Origin: Panonychus citri
Lineage: Eukaryota; Arthropoda; Arachnida; Trombidiformes; Tetranychidae
Direction: 5' to 3'
Assembly: GCF_014898815.1 (NCBI RefSeq)
Contig: NW_026515530.1
Location: forward strand, 248,001 to 312,000
Length of the DNA stretch: 64,000 nt
The notes beneath the pieces are model-generated. The model saw only the letters and a list, made by a program, of their open reading frames with translations. It was not told where the DNA came from and did not search any database. Positions 26,693-39,100 of this stretch are shown one piece after another. Position 1 is the stretch's first letter. Each line of letters starts with the position of its first letter. The translations under genes and the position numbers were made by a program.

Positions 26693-27769
26693 AAAATTGA
26701 ATAATAATTACAATCAATCTCATCTTCACATTATCATCATCATGTTAAATCATCATAATTAACACCCACCAACACAATCATCAACGATAACATAATGACA
26801 AGATGATAACAAGGAAAACGCAAGTTCACATCTTCCCCCCACTTCCGGATAAACAAATCAACTACTTCCTATTTTCTGAAGGTCAACTTATATTATCAAT
26901 CATGTTAATATATTATCTTACCAGAATCATTTAACATCACAATCAAATTAATCATGATTATAATGATTAGTTGATTTTAAAAGTAATAATAATGAAAACA
27001 GTTCAATTTGATTTAATGATTTTATCTAGTCGATGTTAATTGTTTTAACAATCAAAAAAGGAAACAATAATTGGTAAACAATCAACGCAAAGTTTTAATC
27101 AAATTTCACAATTAGTTTTTTTTCCTTGTGATAATAAATAAATAATTAATTATAAACACAAATTTTATTAATCAAATGTATAATTTAGCAGCTAATTGTT
27201 ACTATTAATTGTCTTGTTATCACTTAATTGTGCTCTAATTGTTTATTAGATTGTTAATTGTATACAATATATTAATCACGATTATCAATGGATTTATGTT
27301 AATCTGTACAGTTTCAAATCTATTGATTCATAGCAATTAAATTTTATCGTTAATTTAATTTAATTGTTGATTTGATTGTAATGTTTTTTTTTCAAATTGA
27401 GTATTTGGTTTAATTGGATAGTTAAACTTGGTGATGATTAACTATCTAAATTTGCATAAAGTGCATCGCAATTAAAAAGGTTAATTAGTTGAAATAGACT
27501 GTTAATCATTTGATCAGTTGATCAGCGTTTAAGTAAATTGTTGACTTTTTGCTTCTTTCAATTAGTTTAATTCTGAATCTGATTAATCAACCTGAGTAAA
27601 GTTGATGAGTAATAGAAAAGGTTTCTGACTCTTTCTCCTTGATATAAATTGTTACCTGTTGATATACTTTCATGATAATTACTTTAATTGTCTTCAAGTG
27701 TATTTCAAACCTGTTTAATTGACTAATTTTTATTCAATTTCATTTGATTGATATTGTTTTTCTTTCACC
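26693..27769. other. Intergenic, 3' region of carbonic anhydrase
   Basis: AT-rich, with AATAAA near 27133. No other feature was seen before the next gene. Confidence 0.5.
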
Positions 27770-29112
27770 ATGAGATTGGTTATTATTTATTTTGTGATTC
27801 TCAGCTTCTTTGGGTTCACTTTTGTCTCATTGGAGAGTTGGCCTGGGACAGGTAGCAGAGGTTTAGTTGCTCCAGCCGCTGTCGGTCAACATTTACCATC
27901 AATGTTACCTGGACAAGCTTCTCCTGGTTCATCAGCTCACTCATCTGCTGGTTCTTTAGCTGGTGCTAAATCTAATCGTATTGGATCTGGAACAACCAGT
28001 GGATCAGGTCAAGACGATGACATTTATCCCGCTGATCAGTCTTCAGGAAGTTCAAACGCTACTTCGCAAGCAACTGCAGGATCAAAATCCAAGGCTAATG
28101 CTAAATCGTCCACGACTAGTAAATCAACTCCTTCCCCTTTAACCGATGATGCAGCAGACCCCAAGAAAAGTCTCAGCTCGAGCCCAAAAAACGAGCTCGG
28201 ACCAAAACCAAGTCCATTAGCTGATCCTGATGCTTCCTCTGACATATCCAATTCAACTTCTAATGCCTCTTCAGCCAGTGATAGTGATGTAGACGATGAA
28301 GAAGCCTCTGTACCTGCCTCCGAATCTGAAAAATCAAAATCAAAATCAAGTGCCGCGAGTACATCGAAATCTGATAAATCGACCAAGTCAGATAAATCTG
28401 AAAAGCTGAGAAACCCGATAAATCAGATAAAACGGAAAAAACGGAAAAACCAGAAAAATCGGAAAAATCCTCCAAGGCTCATCCTGATTCATCTAATAAG
28501 ACCAAATCTGACGAAGACTCAGAATCGGGTGATGATTTCTTTGACTTGATCGCAGCAGCATCAGCAAACGCCACATCAACAACCACCGAAAGCTCAAAGG
28601 CAACAGAAAGCAGCAACTCAACCACTAGTGACGAAAGCGATTTAAAAGGGAAACCAACCGAAGAGAGCGTTACCGAGTCAAAAAACTTGACATCATCATC
28701 CTCGTCGCTCTCTTCCTCATCGTCTTCTTCGTCCTCTTCTTCTGCTTCTACTGAGAAACCAACAACAACGGAAAAGCCCGATCCAGATAAAGAAGATTCA
28801 TGGTCAAAAGTTTTCGCAGGCTCATATTGGACAAAACCTAAGAACAAGACTAAAAACGATAAGCCCTCATCTTCAGCTTCATCATCAGAATCCTCATCTT
28901 CTTCCACATCATCAAAAGATGACGATTCCAATAGCACCATGACCCTTGACTTGAGCTCTTTAAAATCAGTCTCACCTAAGTTGAAAGACGATATAAACAA
29001 CATTGTAGCCAAGGCTTATAACAAATCAGAACATGCAATTACTGGTTTAGTTAAAACAATCAGCCAAACAGTTGTTGATATTTACGCTCGATTAAGCAAT
29101 AAAAAGGATTGA
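27770..29112 (+). CDS. Secreted Ser/Asp/Lys-rich low-complexity protein, one frameshift
   Basis: ATG 27770 opens a signal peptide (MRLVIIYFVILSFFGFTFVS). A Ser/Gly/Ala-rich part follows, then Ser/Lys/Asp repeats (KSDKSTKSDKSEK). The frame leaves register at a run of A at 28401-28404: one base is missing relative to the frame in which the repeats continue. The second frame carries on through a long Ser/Thr tract with NST-type glycosylation sites to the stop at 29110-29112. The last 45 residues form an amphipathic helix (SEHAITGLVKTISQTVVDIY). With the shift ignored, the protein would be about 447 residues. A polyadenylation word AATAAA lies at 29131. It is unrecognised as a family; a mucin-, cuticle- or saliva-like role is only a guess. 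The shift could be a sequencing error or a true mutation. Confidence 0.65.
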
Positions 29113-29248
29113 TAATGAAATATTAATTGAAATAAAGTTTCAAATTTGAATCAAATATGAGAAATTGTTTTTTATTTTTGTTCATTTTTTAATAATATCA
29201 ATTTAATCATTGCAATTGTGACAATGTTATCATATAATAGTATTACGA

Positions 29249-30174
29249 TTAGTTTATTTTGTTATTATTATCAACGGAAGCCGTTTGGTTGTTATTGAAT
29301 GTTGGCATTGGTTTATCATCATGGTGATAATCATTGCTGACAATCACAGTGCCACGAATTAACTGATGAATATTTTTTCCGAATTCTTGAATCATTGTAG
29401 CGAATTGATCAATCTGATCCAGGGAACTTTTTCGGATTGAGACGTATTCTTTATCTGTATTAATATTCGTATTATTAATAGTATTTTGACCGGCGGAACT
29501 TGATGAACTTGATGAACCAGAGGTAACGGAGCTCTCAGAGTTAGAGGTTGAAGTATGCTGAGCATCAGATTTAGCTAATAGATTTTTAAAGAGAGAAAAG
29601 TTTTGGTAACATCTTAGTTTATGGTAGTGGGCGGGTCAATCAGCTAATTACTACATTATTCCTACGAATGAAAATTAACTAATTATTCAATTAATTGTTT
29701 TGTTTTAATTGGGTTAGGTTAGGTCCCAATATTAAGGACCACCCTTGATTAGGAAAGGCCCGGAGGGCCTAAGACAATCAAATCGTAGCTCTCAGTTGCT
29801 AAATTGATCAAAAAATTTATTGAATAAGTGTGACAAACAGTCGATTGTCCAGTTCACTACCATAAACTAGGACGTTACCAAAGTTTTTTATTGATTCAAT
29901 CGGTTCAGTTCAATACTAATTTCTTACCTTGGTGATTATATTTAACTGGATGATAACCAACGGGTGGAGCCGATGTACTAGTGAATCCATGGCCTGAGTG
30001 ATAAGCTACAGTTGAAGTCTCACCGGGAATAGATTCAGTGACCAGAAGTGGGTCTTGGCCATTGGTTGAGGCTCTATTTTCAACAGGTAGATCTGATGAG
30101 ACTAAGGTTAACATTAACATCGAGGATGCAAAAAAAGAGATGACCAATGAACTGAGAAATGATTGACCTTTCAT
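29249..30174 (-). CDS. Small secreted protein, two exons
   Basis: Exon 1 runs from ATG 30174 down to 29928 (an upstream in-frame ATG is at 30195). It encodes a signal peptide (MKGQSFLSSLVISFFASSML) and a mature part with HSGHGFTSTSAPPVGYHPVK. The donor is AAG|GTAAG. Exon 2, 29574 to 29249, follows the acceptor ATCTATTAG in matching phase 1. It has a Ser run, then SIRKSSLDQIDQFATMIQEF, and an Asn-rich end with its stop at 29249-29251. The product is about 190 residues. No family is recognised. It lies convergent with the Ser-rich gene to its left (137 bases between stops) and divergent from the one to its right. Confidence 0.7.
29603..29882. mobile_element. MITE-like element in the intron of the minus-strand gene
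   Basis: TTGGTAACATCTTAGTTTAT at the left and its near-complement ATAAACTAGGACGTTACCAA at the right form terminal inverted repeats of about 28 bases around 280 bp. AGTT flanks both ends and may be a short target duplication. It carries GGGTTAGGTTAGGT and a GC-rich GGCCCGGAGGGCC palindrome inside. It encodes no protein, so it is a non-autonomous element. Confidence 0.7.
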
Positions 30175-30476
30175 CTTGATGATTAAAGAAAACACTAAAT
30201 TAATGATAAATAAAAATTTCCGTAAAATAATAAGTTAATTTGAACAATTTAACAACTGAATTGAGATAACTTAGAATGAATCAGAACTTACAATTATATC
30301 GGATGATCCACAACTAATCTTGAGACCTTTTTAACGTTCTATTTGTTCAAATGGATTAAAGTTAATTAATTTGCATTAATTAGTTAATTTAGATCAACTT
30401 TACCAACTAACAAACTTTTTTCTCGCTGAAAATTCAATTATTTACTCAGTGGTAATAATTAGCATCCACATGGTAA

Positions 30477-30512
30477 CTTATATAAGTTGTTGTATTCATT
30501 GAAATGAACAGT
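30477..30512 (+). promoter_or_regulatory. TATA box and initiator for the next gene
   Basis: TTATATAAG at 30479-30487 is followed about 25 bases later by AACAGTCATT (near 30508), a reasonable arthropod-type initiator. The next ATG is at 30605. Confidence 0.4.
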
Positions 30513-30604
30513 CATTTAATTGTATTGACTACAAAAGTTAATCTAATTGTTGCTGGAAAAATTTTTCATCTATCTACATTTTGATTGATTAATCTGCCTC
30601 AACT

Positions 30605-31033
30605 ATGAAGTTTTTAATTGTTTCTCTTCTGTTAATCAGTTTATTGGGTGTTAGCTTGGTTTCTGGTGCTTCGGACTCCAAAGATGCTACCGAAATAAAG
30701 ATTTCCTCATCCGGTTCATCTTCCCATGCAGAATCTTCATCGTCATCCTCATCCTCATCAAAGACAAAACAACCTTCAACCAAATCATCTGAATCTAAAT
30801 CAGGTGAATCTGTACCTAAACCAGAATCAAGTTCTGATGGCGACGATTCAGATGAAGATGATGACAAAGATGATAATAAAAATTCAGCCAAAAGTTCAGC
30901 TTCCTCAGTTCATGGAGTTCCAATCATCAAGAAATATGGTGTCATGGCTTCAGGTATTCTCAAGCAATCAGCTAATATGATTAGTAATCTTGCTGATCAC
31001 TTGGTGGGCATGATGAACGTAATTATAATCTAA
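30605..31033 (+). CDS. Small secreted Ser/Asp-rich protein
   Basis: The 142-residue frame starts with a clear signal peptide (MKFLIVSLLLISLLGVSLVS). It continues with a Ser tract, an acidic block (DGDDSDEDDDKDDNK) and a helical C-terminus (YGVMASGILKQSANMISNLA). The plan of signal peptide, Ser/charged middle and amphipathic end is the same as in the gene at 27770-29112. The two may be paralogues. AATAAA follows at 31095. The last four residues (NVII) could be an unspliced donor read-through, since GTAATT follows AAC. No family is recognised. Confidence 0.7.
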   Translation: MKFLIVSLLLISLLGVSLVSGASDSKDATEIKISSSGSSSHAESSSSSSSSSKTKQPSTKSSESKSGESVPKPESSSDGDDSDEDDDKDDNKNSAKSSASSVHGVPIIKKYGVMASGILKQSANMISNLADHLVGMMNVIII

Positions 31034-33106
31034 TTACACTACGATAATTATGGATAATCAATAAGCTTGTAATTGATTCTTATTCATCGATATTAATAAA
31101 GATATTATCTAATTTTCAATCTAATATTTATTTGTAACCGGAAAGAAATGCTGATCATTTGAAACTTCAATGACAACGTGTTAAAAAAATTTCCCACGAC
31201 TGAATTGATTAATTTGAATTTCAATCGTGTGATTAATTATCATGATATTTACCGTCTCTCATGTGACCCTTTGTTTTCAAAGGAATCATTTAAAACATGA
31301 ACTGAGTTGGCACTTTAATTGTTTTTACCATGAAAAGGTGAGTAAATATCATGATAAAAATTTTGATTATTTGATTTATGAGTAAGTTTGTTGATAAACT
31401 TTACTTTTGTCATGTTTATCATATGATTGGTGGTGCTGATGATTCTGGTTCATGATGATCATGAGGTTAGTTTAAAATTAGATTCATAGATATCACTCTG
31501 AATATCATGAAATAGTGAAACTTATCTTATCATATGAATCTGAGATTCTGGATGCTGCGTATTACCTGAAGCTTGCAAGGTCGAGGGTTGGGTTTAGGTT
31601 ATCATCATCATCCATAGATTCATTATAATGGTGGGAAAAGTAAAGAAAGAAAAAGAAAGAGAGTGAGTAAGTGAGTGTGTGAGAGAGAGAAGGTACAATG
31701 AGAGTGTGAGCCATGAGCATGGGGAAGATGAGGAAGAGAGAGAGAGAGAAAAGTAACCCACCAAAAAGTATTCTCAGAGATTTTGAAGAAGCTGAGAAGG
31801 AGGAATGAACGAATAACTGTAAGAAAAGAGAAGATGAAAAAGAAAGAAAAAGAAATAAAAAAGTAAGTAAGTGATGAGGATGAGAAAGAAAACAAGCTTA
31901 CTTTCATATTTATCATCATCATCATGATCAAAATCAACCTCATCCCGAACAATATACTTTATGGTGAAATCAAATTCAAGTGATTCAGGTGAAGACAAAC
32001 AGCAAACAAAAAAATCGTCAACATGATGGAGAGATGATGATCACATGTATTATTATCATCCATTTTAACTAAATCATCTTCATCCTCATCCTCATCCTCA
32101 TCATCATCATCATTGTTAATATTCATTGTTGTTTATCAATTGGTTCAACTTTTTTTTTCATCATCATCTTGTGTCAATGCAATTGTATTAATATTATCAA
32201 CACATAGGAATAATTTTCAGCATAAATGATTCAATGGATTCCAATGGATTACCTGTTAATGATAATCATGAAGCCCAAATAAGTTGAACATTGAAAAAAA
32301 TAGCGAGTGAAGTGCTTGTTAATATTTAATGTGCAAATTGCTTCTCGTTTTATTATTATTATCATCATAATCATCATCACATCATTAGTGTCATCATCAT
32401 CATCCTCATTAACAACCATTGGAGAAGAGTAGTAATTTATATCAGCCCATGATGAGGATGATTATCTTCATGTGATAGTTACATGTTTTCAAATTGGAAT
32501 TAATTGTTTTTCTTTCTTCCTTTAATTATAATAATCATTTGATTCATTTGTTTCTTTCCTTCCATAACATTTGTTAAGTTCAATTCTCTCATATTGATTA
32601 GCTAATTTTTTAGAATGATGATCAGTTGAATGGTCAGTTTGTTTGGAATTCACAATATATTATATTATATGTGTGAAAATGATTTCGATGGAGATGTGAT
32701 CATGATGAGAATCGATTGACATTGAATTTTGTTTGGTTTCAGAGAGAAAACCAAAGGAAGACAAAATTATCTTCAGTCTATCTCACTTTTTTCTCTATTT
32801 TTACCTGGTAATCACTTTTCTCGGGAGAAAAGGTAAATAAAAAAAACTCCCAGCAGTGAAGAGACAAAGTAAGAGGAAAAGAAAGAGATTTGGGAAATTC
32901 TTTTTATTTTCTTAAATTCGAAAAAGATTAAGCAATAATCTCTCAAGGTGAAACATTAACCTCTAAAAACCTCCCAGTTCTCTCACCATTGATGCTAAAG
33001 ATAGACCATTGAGATTGTACATATAAACACATGTATAAATAAGATAAACGGAGAAGAGAAGAAAAAAATTTTCCTATTCCATTCAGAATCAGAATATTAT
33101 TCAAAC
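31034..33106. other. Intergenic region upstream of the glutamate receptor
   Basis: No gene is supported. It contains purine-rich GA stretches (31640-31750) and ATC/GAT runs. The 5' UTR of the receptor gene probably lies in the last few hundred bases. Confidence 0.5.
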
Positions 33107-36100
33107 ATGAGCTCATCTACACGTCGAACCATTTTTGTTACACTTTTGATTCTATCATGTAATCGGCCACATTTATCATTATCAACTTTATCCACATCAT
33201 CGTCATCATCTTCTTCTTCATCTTTACCTTCATCGTGGTTTGTAGCTGGAGAAGATTCCGTTTCCGTTTCACCTTTAGTATCACCAGAATCGGAATCTGT
33301 TATTCTTTCCGATGGTCCATCATCTTCAGGGTCACTCTCACCATCTCATCCTGGTTCACCTTATGCCTCAGCACAAACAAGTTCAGTGTCACTGCCAAGG
33401 TTTCACATCTTAGCGGTCATTCCCAATGAGAAAGCAGTCCTACTATCCCGAGAATTAAGGTCAGCCGTGGCTCGTTGGCAAACCTTACAACGTGAACGGA
33501 GTACACAGCACAACTCGGGCTCATCAGGCGGCCCTTCATTTCCGGGTTTCTCTGTTTCCGGAATAGGAACTACAAACCTTTCAGCCGACGATACTTCCCT
33601 TATAATATCACCAATACCCGCAGGTAATGATACTGAAAGATTATTGGAATCGATGTGTCAATCATTTGAGATGCACAATCCGTCGCTAATTTTGACCTTA
33701 TTAGAACCACGTCGAACCTACTATCTTAAAATGATAGCCAAAAAAGTCGATGTACCAATACTTTCACTTTCATCTGAGTACCGGGAATCATTTCAATTAT
33801 TTCAATCACGACGACCGGTGAGTCCTTTTTTCATTATTATTAAAACGAATAATCAAAAATTCAGTTCACTCAATCAGATAAACTATTCTTGTACAATCAC
33901 TGAGAATACACAACATGAATTATCATCATCATCATCATCAAGAAGAATAGAACAAAAAGAACATTTATTTTCATCTTTATCTTCATTTTCTTTGTCTTTT
34001 TCTTACCTACTCTTAATTAACCTTAATTAACATAACAATCTCATGACAACATCAATAAAAACAACATAAAGTCAATAGAAACACCTTATTCATGGTAAAT
34101 GAGTTACACTGAAAATCATTATCTCATTATCTTAAATTATCATATCAAATTTACCTCCTTGTGATTATTATGATCATGATGATAATCAGGGTGATGATAA
34201 ATCAGCTACTTTCAATCTCATCTTTTCACATTTTCAGGAAGAAGAAGAATTTTTTTCGCCATGTAATATTTAGTAAGTAAATGGAAAAGACAAATAATAA
34301 TATCATCATAATTTAATTCCATGGAAATATCTTACCTCACCATCTTCATCATCATGAATTTCGAGCTATTTAATTCAGAGAAACTTGACCAATGAACTTT
34401 TTTCTTTCATCTTTTCCAAAGTAAATGTTGATTCTTGTTTTTTTTCTCCTTTTTTTCAGTACTCAGCATTCTGTCCATTTATCTTAAATTCATGATTAGC
34501 ATCTTGAAGATTGAGTTGATATTCAATTTGATACAAATTATCTTTGTTCTTATCATGAGTCTGTGTCACCAGGGCTTTGACCATTGGTAGCAAATAAAAG
34601 CTCTCTCATTGAATTTTATTCCTGATTTTCTGGGTTGATAATCATCATGATGGAAATTGTTCATTCATTGATCCAGATAATGAGATTGACATTGTTAGAT
34701 AACTTGGATTCTCTTAGAAATGCAGAACTTGCAATAAATCGGATTGAGTAACATGATGATGATTCTCTGAGAGTTCTGAATGTTTTATCTTAATCATCCT
34801 GTTAAATTAGGTTAAAGGTATAATGATGATTTAGCTTCGATTATATCATTTGACTTACAATTAAAGTGTCACAAGCAAACTCACCATCAAAAGTATCTAA
34901 GCTGATAAGCTTTAAGGAACTTATATAATTTGGAAAGAAATTTCCTCTTTTTGAATTCAGTTCTGAAAAAAAAGTTCCGATACAGATGAAAATCAGAATT
35001 TTTAGAGTTATTCTTTAGATGATATTACCGGAACTTTATTGTTTACTCACGATTCTCATGTAATGTTTGAATTGCCGGAAACGTTTCGATCTGATTGTTT
35101 ACCTTCATTGAGTTTTTTTCCTTTTGGTGAATCCAATTTCGGATGAATATCAACATTAGCAAATTAGTTAGTTGGTTAGTTTTCATGATCATCATGATAT
35201 GAAGTTGATACATTTTGTCAGAGCGAAGGTAAATCCAGACGAATAAGAAATTTCGTCTCACAGATAAAGTTCACTCCCAAGGGTGAGTTACCTCAGAACT
35301 GACTATCATTCACATGAATATTTCCCTGAATTCAAGGATATTCAATATAAACTCATTTACTATATTGAAATAGTCTCAACATGATGTTACCCATCAGCTT
35401 TGATGATCAGTTTCAACTCGTGATGGTGAATAATCAACATTGCGAAAACCTTTCATCATCATTGATAAAATAAACCACAAGATTATTTTGATTATATTCA
35501 AGAGACTCCTGAGCTCTGATGAGCTTCATTCAGAGATTGATTCGAGCACATCTCATGAATCAAGCTAATAATTAATGTTATATGATAATTTATAACATCT
35601 TATTAACATGATATCTATTAATAATTTGGTTAAGGTAGCTGATCATTACCAACGATTCTGAGATAATATTACAAATGTTTATATTAATAATATTTTCGTG
35701 GTGATAATATAATTGTCATGAGTCAATAACTCAAAGGTGGTTTAGTTTTCAATAAGTTGAATCTAAAAGACGAAATTTAATCCTGATTAATAATCAGTTT
35801 CAATTGAATGAAACTAGCCAAAGTATTAATATTAATAATAATCAAATCAAAACTGAGGCGAAAAAGTTTATTCATAAGGATGAATCAGGTTACATAGGAA
35901 AATGATTTCCAATTGAAAGAAGTTTAATTTTTAACTTGAAACTTTTTTTGTTCTTTAAATAGTATTATTAGAACTGTAGAAAAATAATTGATAACAAGTG
36001 AAATAAACAATATGAAGATAGACACAGAGAATATGTATTCTCGAATTCAGAATTGGAGCGAAAAGAACATAAATTAATAAGAAAAGAGAGAGAGAGAGAG

Positions 36101-39100
36101 ACTATTGTTTCCTGTTTTTCGAGTATTGAATCAAAGATTAGCTCGATTCAAGTCTGAGTCTCGAACTCTTGAGTTTATATCTAATGGGCCAACTCCGTTT
36201 CAATTTGCTCGACATTTCAATCGATCGTTTTGTAAAGAACTTGAGAGCAAAAAAATTCTACCATATAAATAATCTGATTCAGAATTTATATCTTCATCTC
36301 TCTCTCTCTCTCTTTCATATCATCTTCATCTTTTTGACTTATACAAACCTCTTATAATCTTTTCAACTTTACAGTTTAATTTGGCTTAAGAGATGAATAA
36401 AATTCATCATATTATATTCATCATCATCCATGATACTCATTATCATTATCCACTCTTTCAAGTGTATATTACACAATCTTGAACTCGTTTCAAGATGAAA
36501 CATTGACCCAAATTAATTATAGTCAACAATGAATACCTTGTACCTTATCCTAGTCAATAATCACTATGAAAACTCATAATAAATAATCTGTTCATTAACC
36601 ATTATTTCAAGAATGAGATGATATCAATATAGTTATTATTATTAATAGTAATCATGGTAATCATTTAGCATCATCGTCACCCAAAATATTAGTAATTACT
36701 GTTCAAAAATAAACTGAAGATGATGTTGATAATATTAATATTATCATCTTATCATGGAAGATGATGATGATATTAATACATAATGAATATATACTTGAGA
36801 AGGGAATGAGATAAATGATAGATACTAAAAATGTTATTATAAGTCAATTATTCTGTTGAATAGAATGTTATCCATATTCGAAAATATCGATTTTTCATCT
36901 CTCTCTCTTCTCTATTCCATCACTTCCCTCTCGTTATCTTCCATATCCTTTGCATCCTCATCTCACTCTTCCATGCATCTATTCAATTCCATGTATATTA
37001 CTATTAATTACAGAATTGAATTGAAACTTATAACCCTGTCAATTATTTCCAGGACACAGGAGCTGTAAAGAAACAGGGGAAAAGGTGGAAATGGGAAATG
37101 GGAAGTGGGTTTGGATGAAGGATGTTGATTATTTTCATCATTTTTTTTCTCCGGGTTCAAGTTGATGTATTTCCTTTATCATGAGCATCTTAATTTTAAA
37201 TTCACTTTCTCTTCCCCATTCAAATTACCAAATGATTTAAGTAAATCAATTTATCAACAATCTTTCATCGTCATTACTATTATTAAATTACAATAAAGGA
37301 TCAAATTGATATAAGAACTTCTCTCTCTCTCTCTCTCTTTCCATATAATAGTTAAATCTAATTGTTCAGCATCAATCTAATATTCTGTTCATTATTCTAA
37401 GTAGATGAGTTAATTGAATTCTGATTGTATCATTTTTATTGATAAAATTGATGAGCTAATTGAGATGACGATAATTTTGAAAAAATTATCGATAACTTGA
37501 ATGAGAAATTAACTGGAGAGAAGTATGAAATTGTTTCTTCTTCTTCTCTTTCTTCAGAAACATTTATCTTAATCATCATGATGATTACTCTTATTTAATA
37601 GCCACGAAAAATGAGATGAGAACAATCAACAATTATGTCTTATTAGAAAGATAATTTTTTTCTAATCGTGGTTACATTTTTCTAACCTATGGCCAGAAAA
37701 GATGAGACTCTTCGCAAAAATCGTCATAACTATTGAACAACAATGAATTTTTTTCTTAAATTTTATATTCGAATAGTACAAACATATGATCGTGTCAACA
37801 AGAAAAATTTAGTCTCTCAACTTTTTTGACTTCGATTTTATTAAGGTCGAAAATAACCAAACGCTTTACTTGAGTTATATTTATTTTTTTTCTTCAAAAT
37901 TCTGTATCTTTTCAAAAAAAAGTCCGATATGGATAAAACTAACTTTATTGCAAAGTTCATAAAAAAGTGATCTAAAACTGGTCATTTCAAGTTCTAAAAT
38001 AAAGCGACGCTGAAGATAATCGAAAAAGAAATTTTAGGTTTTTTCGTTTTTTTGAAAACCTATCTCCTCCATTATAAAATTAGTATGGAGATGAATGGGA
38101 AAACACAACTTAAGTAAAGCGTTTGGTTGCTTTCGACCTTAATAAAATCGAAGTCAAAAAAGTTGAGAGACTAAATTTTTCTTGTTGACACGATCATATG
38201 TTTGTACTATTCGAATATAAAATTTAAGAAAAAAATTCATTGTTGTTCAATAGTTATGACGATTTTTGCGAAGAGTCTCATCTTTTCTGGCCATAGGTTA
38301 TTACTCTCCATCTAAATCAATACAATTTTCCTTTTAATTTTGATTGAATTATCTCTTTATGAGCAGTTGATATAATTTTTGTTCTCATCTCATTTTTCGT
38401 GGCTGTATATCGCTTTGAATGAACCTCGAAGAAATCTAATTACAAATTAGTAAGCGATAGTAAAAGAGTTACAATTGCTTGTGAGTTTTTTTTTACTTTT
38501 TCTTTGCTTCTTATTCTAGCAATTTATTATTAGATTATTATGTACGATTATCACGGTTATTATAAATATAGCGAAACAGAAGATAAAAGTTCTGGTTGAT
38601 ATTATACACCATGTAATGGGTGAGTAAAAAAAACTAAACCTTATACTAGAAGTAGTAGTTCATAAAGTCATGGTAATATTATGCTGATGAAATAATTTGC
38701 CTTGTTAACAATTGATCCATCAATTTTTGTCTATTTGTTTAACATTGAATAAGCTTATTGAATATTAATAAGTAATATCTAAGTGCAAGATATACCTAAT
38801 AATAAGCCTTATGGATGAGTAAGAACAAAGATTCAACCTTGTTCCTTGGGCGGAAAAATTGTCTTACTGAATTTGCATCGTAAACTAAACTTGATTATTC
38901 AAAGATTCATTTTACTTTTGAAAAACTTAGGTTAGGTTGGGTTAGGTTAGGATGTTAAGATTTAAGAATCAAAAGTTCAAACTAAATGTTTGAACCTTCG
39001 TTAATAGTAGTAGATGGTGATTATTGGTCAGCAAGGTTTTGGTTTCTCATAGTCTGGATTGTTACTGACGACTAATGTGAAAGGATGATGAGTTAAGTTA

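Noticed and set aside
28036..29012. Minus-strand acidic open frames opposite the Ser-rich gene
   Set aside because: Shadows of Ser-rich codons. The plus strand has the signal peptide and the polyadenylation word.
35043..35261. Minus-strand 72-codon frame
   Set aside because: Met/Ile-rich chance frame with no domain and no splice context.
36169..37068. Short Leu/Ser-rich open frames in intron 1
   Set aside because: Chance frames over CT-rich DNA, without start context or splice support.
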